From: Pelargonium cotyledonis | Lineage: Eukaryota; Streptophyta; Magnoliopsida; Geraniales; Geraniaceae | Assembly: GCA_036897625.1 (NCBI GenBank) | Contig: JAYMTA010000745.1 | Location: 1 to 24,726, forward strand | Length of the DNA stretch: 24,726 bases | Direction of reading: 5' to 3' | Part shown: positions 24,084 to 24,726 of the stretch, in pieces | Numbering within the stretch: the stretch's first letter is position 1 | Layout of the letters: every line of letters starts with the position of its first letter | The notes under the pieces: generated by a model | The model's database searches: none | Seen by the model: the letters and a program-made list of their open reading frames with translations, nothing else | What the model was told of the DNA's origin: nothing | Position numbers and translations under genes: made by a program

Positions 24084-24095
24084 ATTCATATATGT
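24084..24095 (-). promoter_or_regulatory. Candidate TATA box of the galactosyltransferase gene
   Basis: On the minus strand this reads ACACATATATGA. A start near 24058 would precede a CT-rich leader. The 91-residue minus frame that begins at 24089 would then start inside the box and not be made. Confidence 0.4.
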
Positions 24096-24099
24096 GTGT

Positions 24100-24726
24100 C
24101 AAAATTACCCAACCGACATTGATAAAAGATACAGCTTTTTTTTTTTTTTTTTTTTGTATATTGTTTGAGTATCTGTATTAATATTTAATTTTTGGATTTC
24201 ATAGAATTAAATCATCTCTGTCGTAGCTTAGGTGTACGAGTACCGGTTTTGATACGACGTAGTAACCACCAACGTAAACAATTTGTTGCTTCATCTACAA
24301 TGTAAGCCTCTCCTCCGTTACCCTACTTCATGTTTTTTTTTTCAAAACCATCTACTTCTTATTTTTAATTCATAAATTTTGTTTATGTATAACTCATGCG
24401 GTTATTATCACGTACGAACGTTTATATACATAATCTTTTATTGGTGTCAAGTTATTGAGGAATTTGTAAAATTATTTTCTTGCAGAAATTTTAAGAAAAA
24501 GATTCTCTAAAGAGTTGTCAACCTCAGCGATCATTTGTTTGACACTATGGAAAGCTCAAACACGGGACTTGTCTGTAGATAGCCAATATCTCTGAGAACA
24601 TGTTACCAAAGTTACTTTGTTGTTTCATTTAGGCTAAGGGAGCTAGCTGACGGGATAATAAAATGAGCTGAAAAAAATAGATTTAAGAGTTGAGACAACA
24701 CGTTACTCTGATTAAGAGCTAAAGTC
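24100..24726. other. Upstream intergenic DNA
   Basis: It contains a T run of about 21 bases near 24136-24156 and a second T run near 24333. It is otherwise AT-rich with no recognisable gene to the right edge. Confidence 0.5.

Noticed and set aside
23814..24089. 91-residue minus frame upstream of the galactosyltransferase
   Set aside because: It is the 5' leader. Its ATG falls on the candidate TATA box, and a splice donor at 23832 interrupts it.

Overview
The window is nuclear DNA of a flowering plant, most likely a eudicot. The genes have many short exons with GT-AG introns in an AT-rich background. The protein families are plant ones: a BRD-type bromodomain subunit, a CASP-like protein and a plant GT31 galactosyltransferase. 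Small DNA transposons lie in introns and between genes. I cannot name the species from the sequence.

Layout. 1-6611 (+): 3' part of a bromodomain gene of the plant SWI/SNF BRD1/BRD2/BRD13 type, cut by the left edge; nine exons encode 755 residues here. Its seventh intron holds a 668-bp inverted-repeat element with a Stowaway MITE nested inside. About 6935-7230: a probable Ty1/copia LTR remnant. 7289-8566: an element with ~175-bp terminal inverted repeats and a 9-bp target duplication around an intact GC-rich 235-residue reading frame, in the Pack-MULE style. 9371-9541 (-): a probable 56-residue peptide gene. 10084-10515: a hAT-like MITE followed by a SINE-like element. 12260-14663 (-): a complete ATG8 gene, 119 residues, with a probable leader intron. 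15644-16905: a second element with long inverted repeats, carrying a broken piece of a PHT1 phosphate transporter joined to unrelated GC-rich DNA. 17386-18137 (-): a complete CASP-like membrane protein gene, 186 residues. 19029-23708 (-): a complete 11-exon GT31 beta-1,3-galactosyltransferase gene, 404 residues, with a degenerate Stowaway MITE in one intron. 24100-24726: upstream DNA with no gene seen.

The host genes act in unrelated processes (chromatin remodelling, autophagy, membrane domain organisation, Golgi glycosylation) and show no operon-like logic. The most notable content is mobile. Two independent ~1.27-kb inverted-repeat elements each carry host-derived GC-rich sequence. One cargo is an intact ORF; the other is a frameshifted chimera. 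Exon boundaries were joined by hand and every junction keeps reading frame, but none is confirmed by transcripts.
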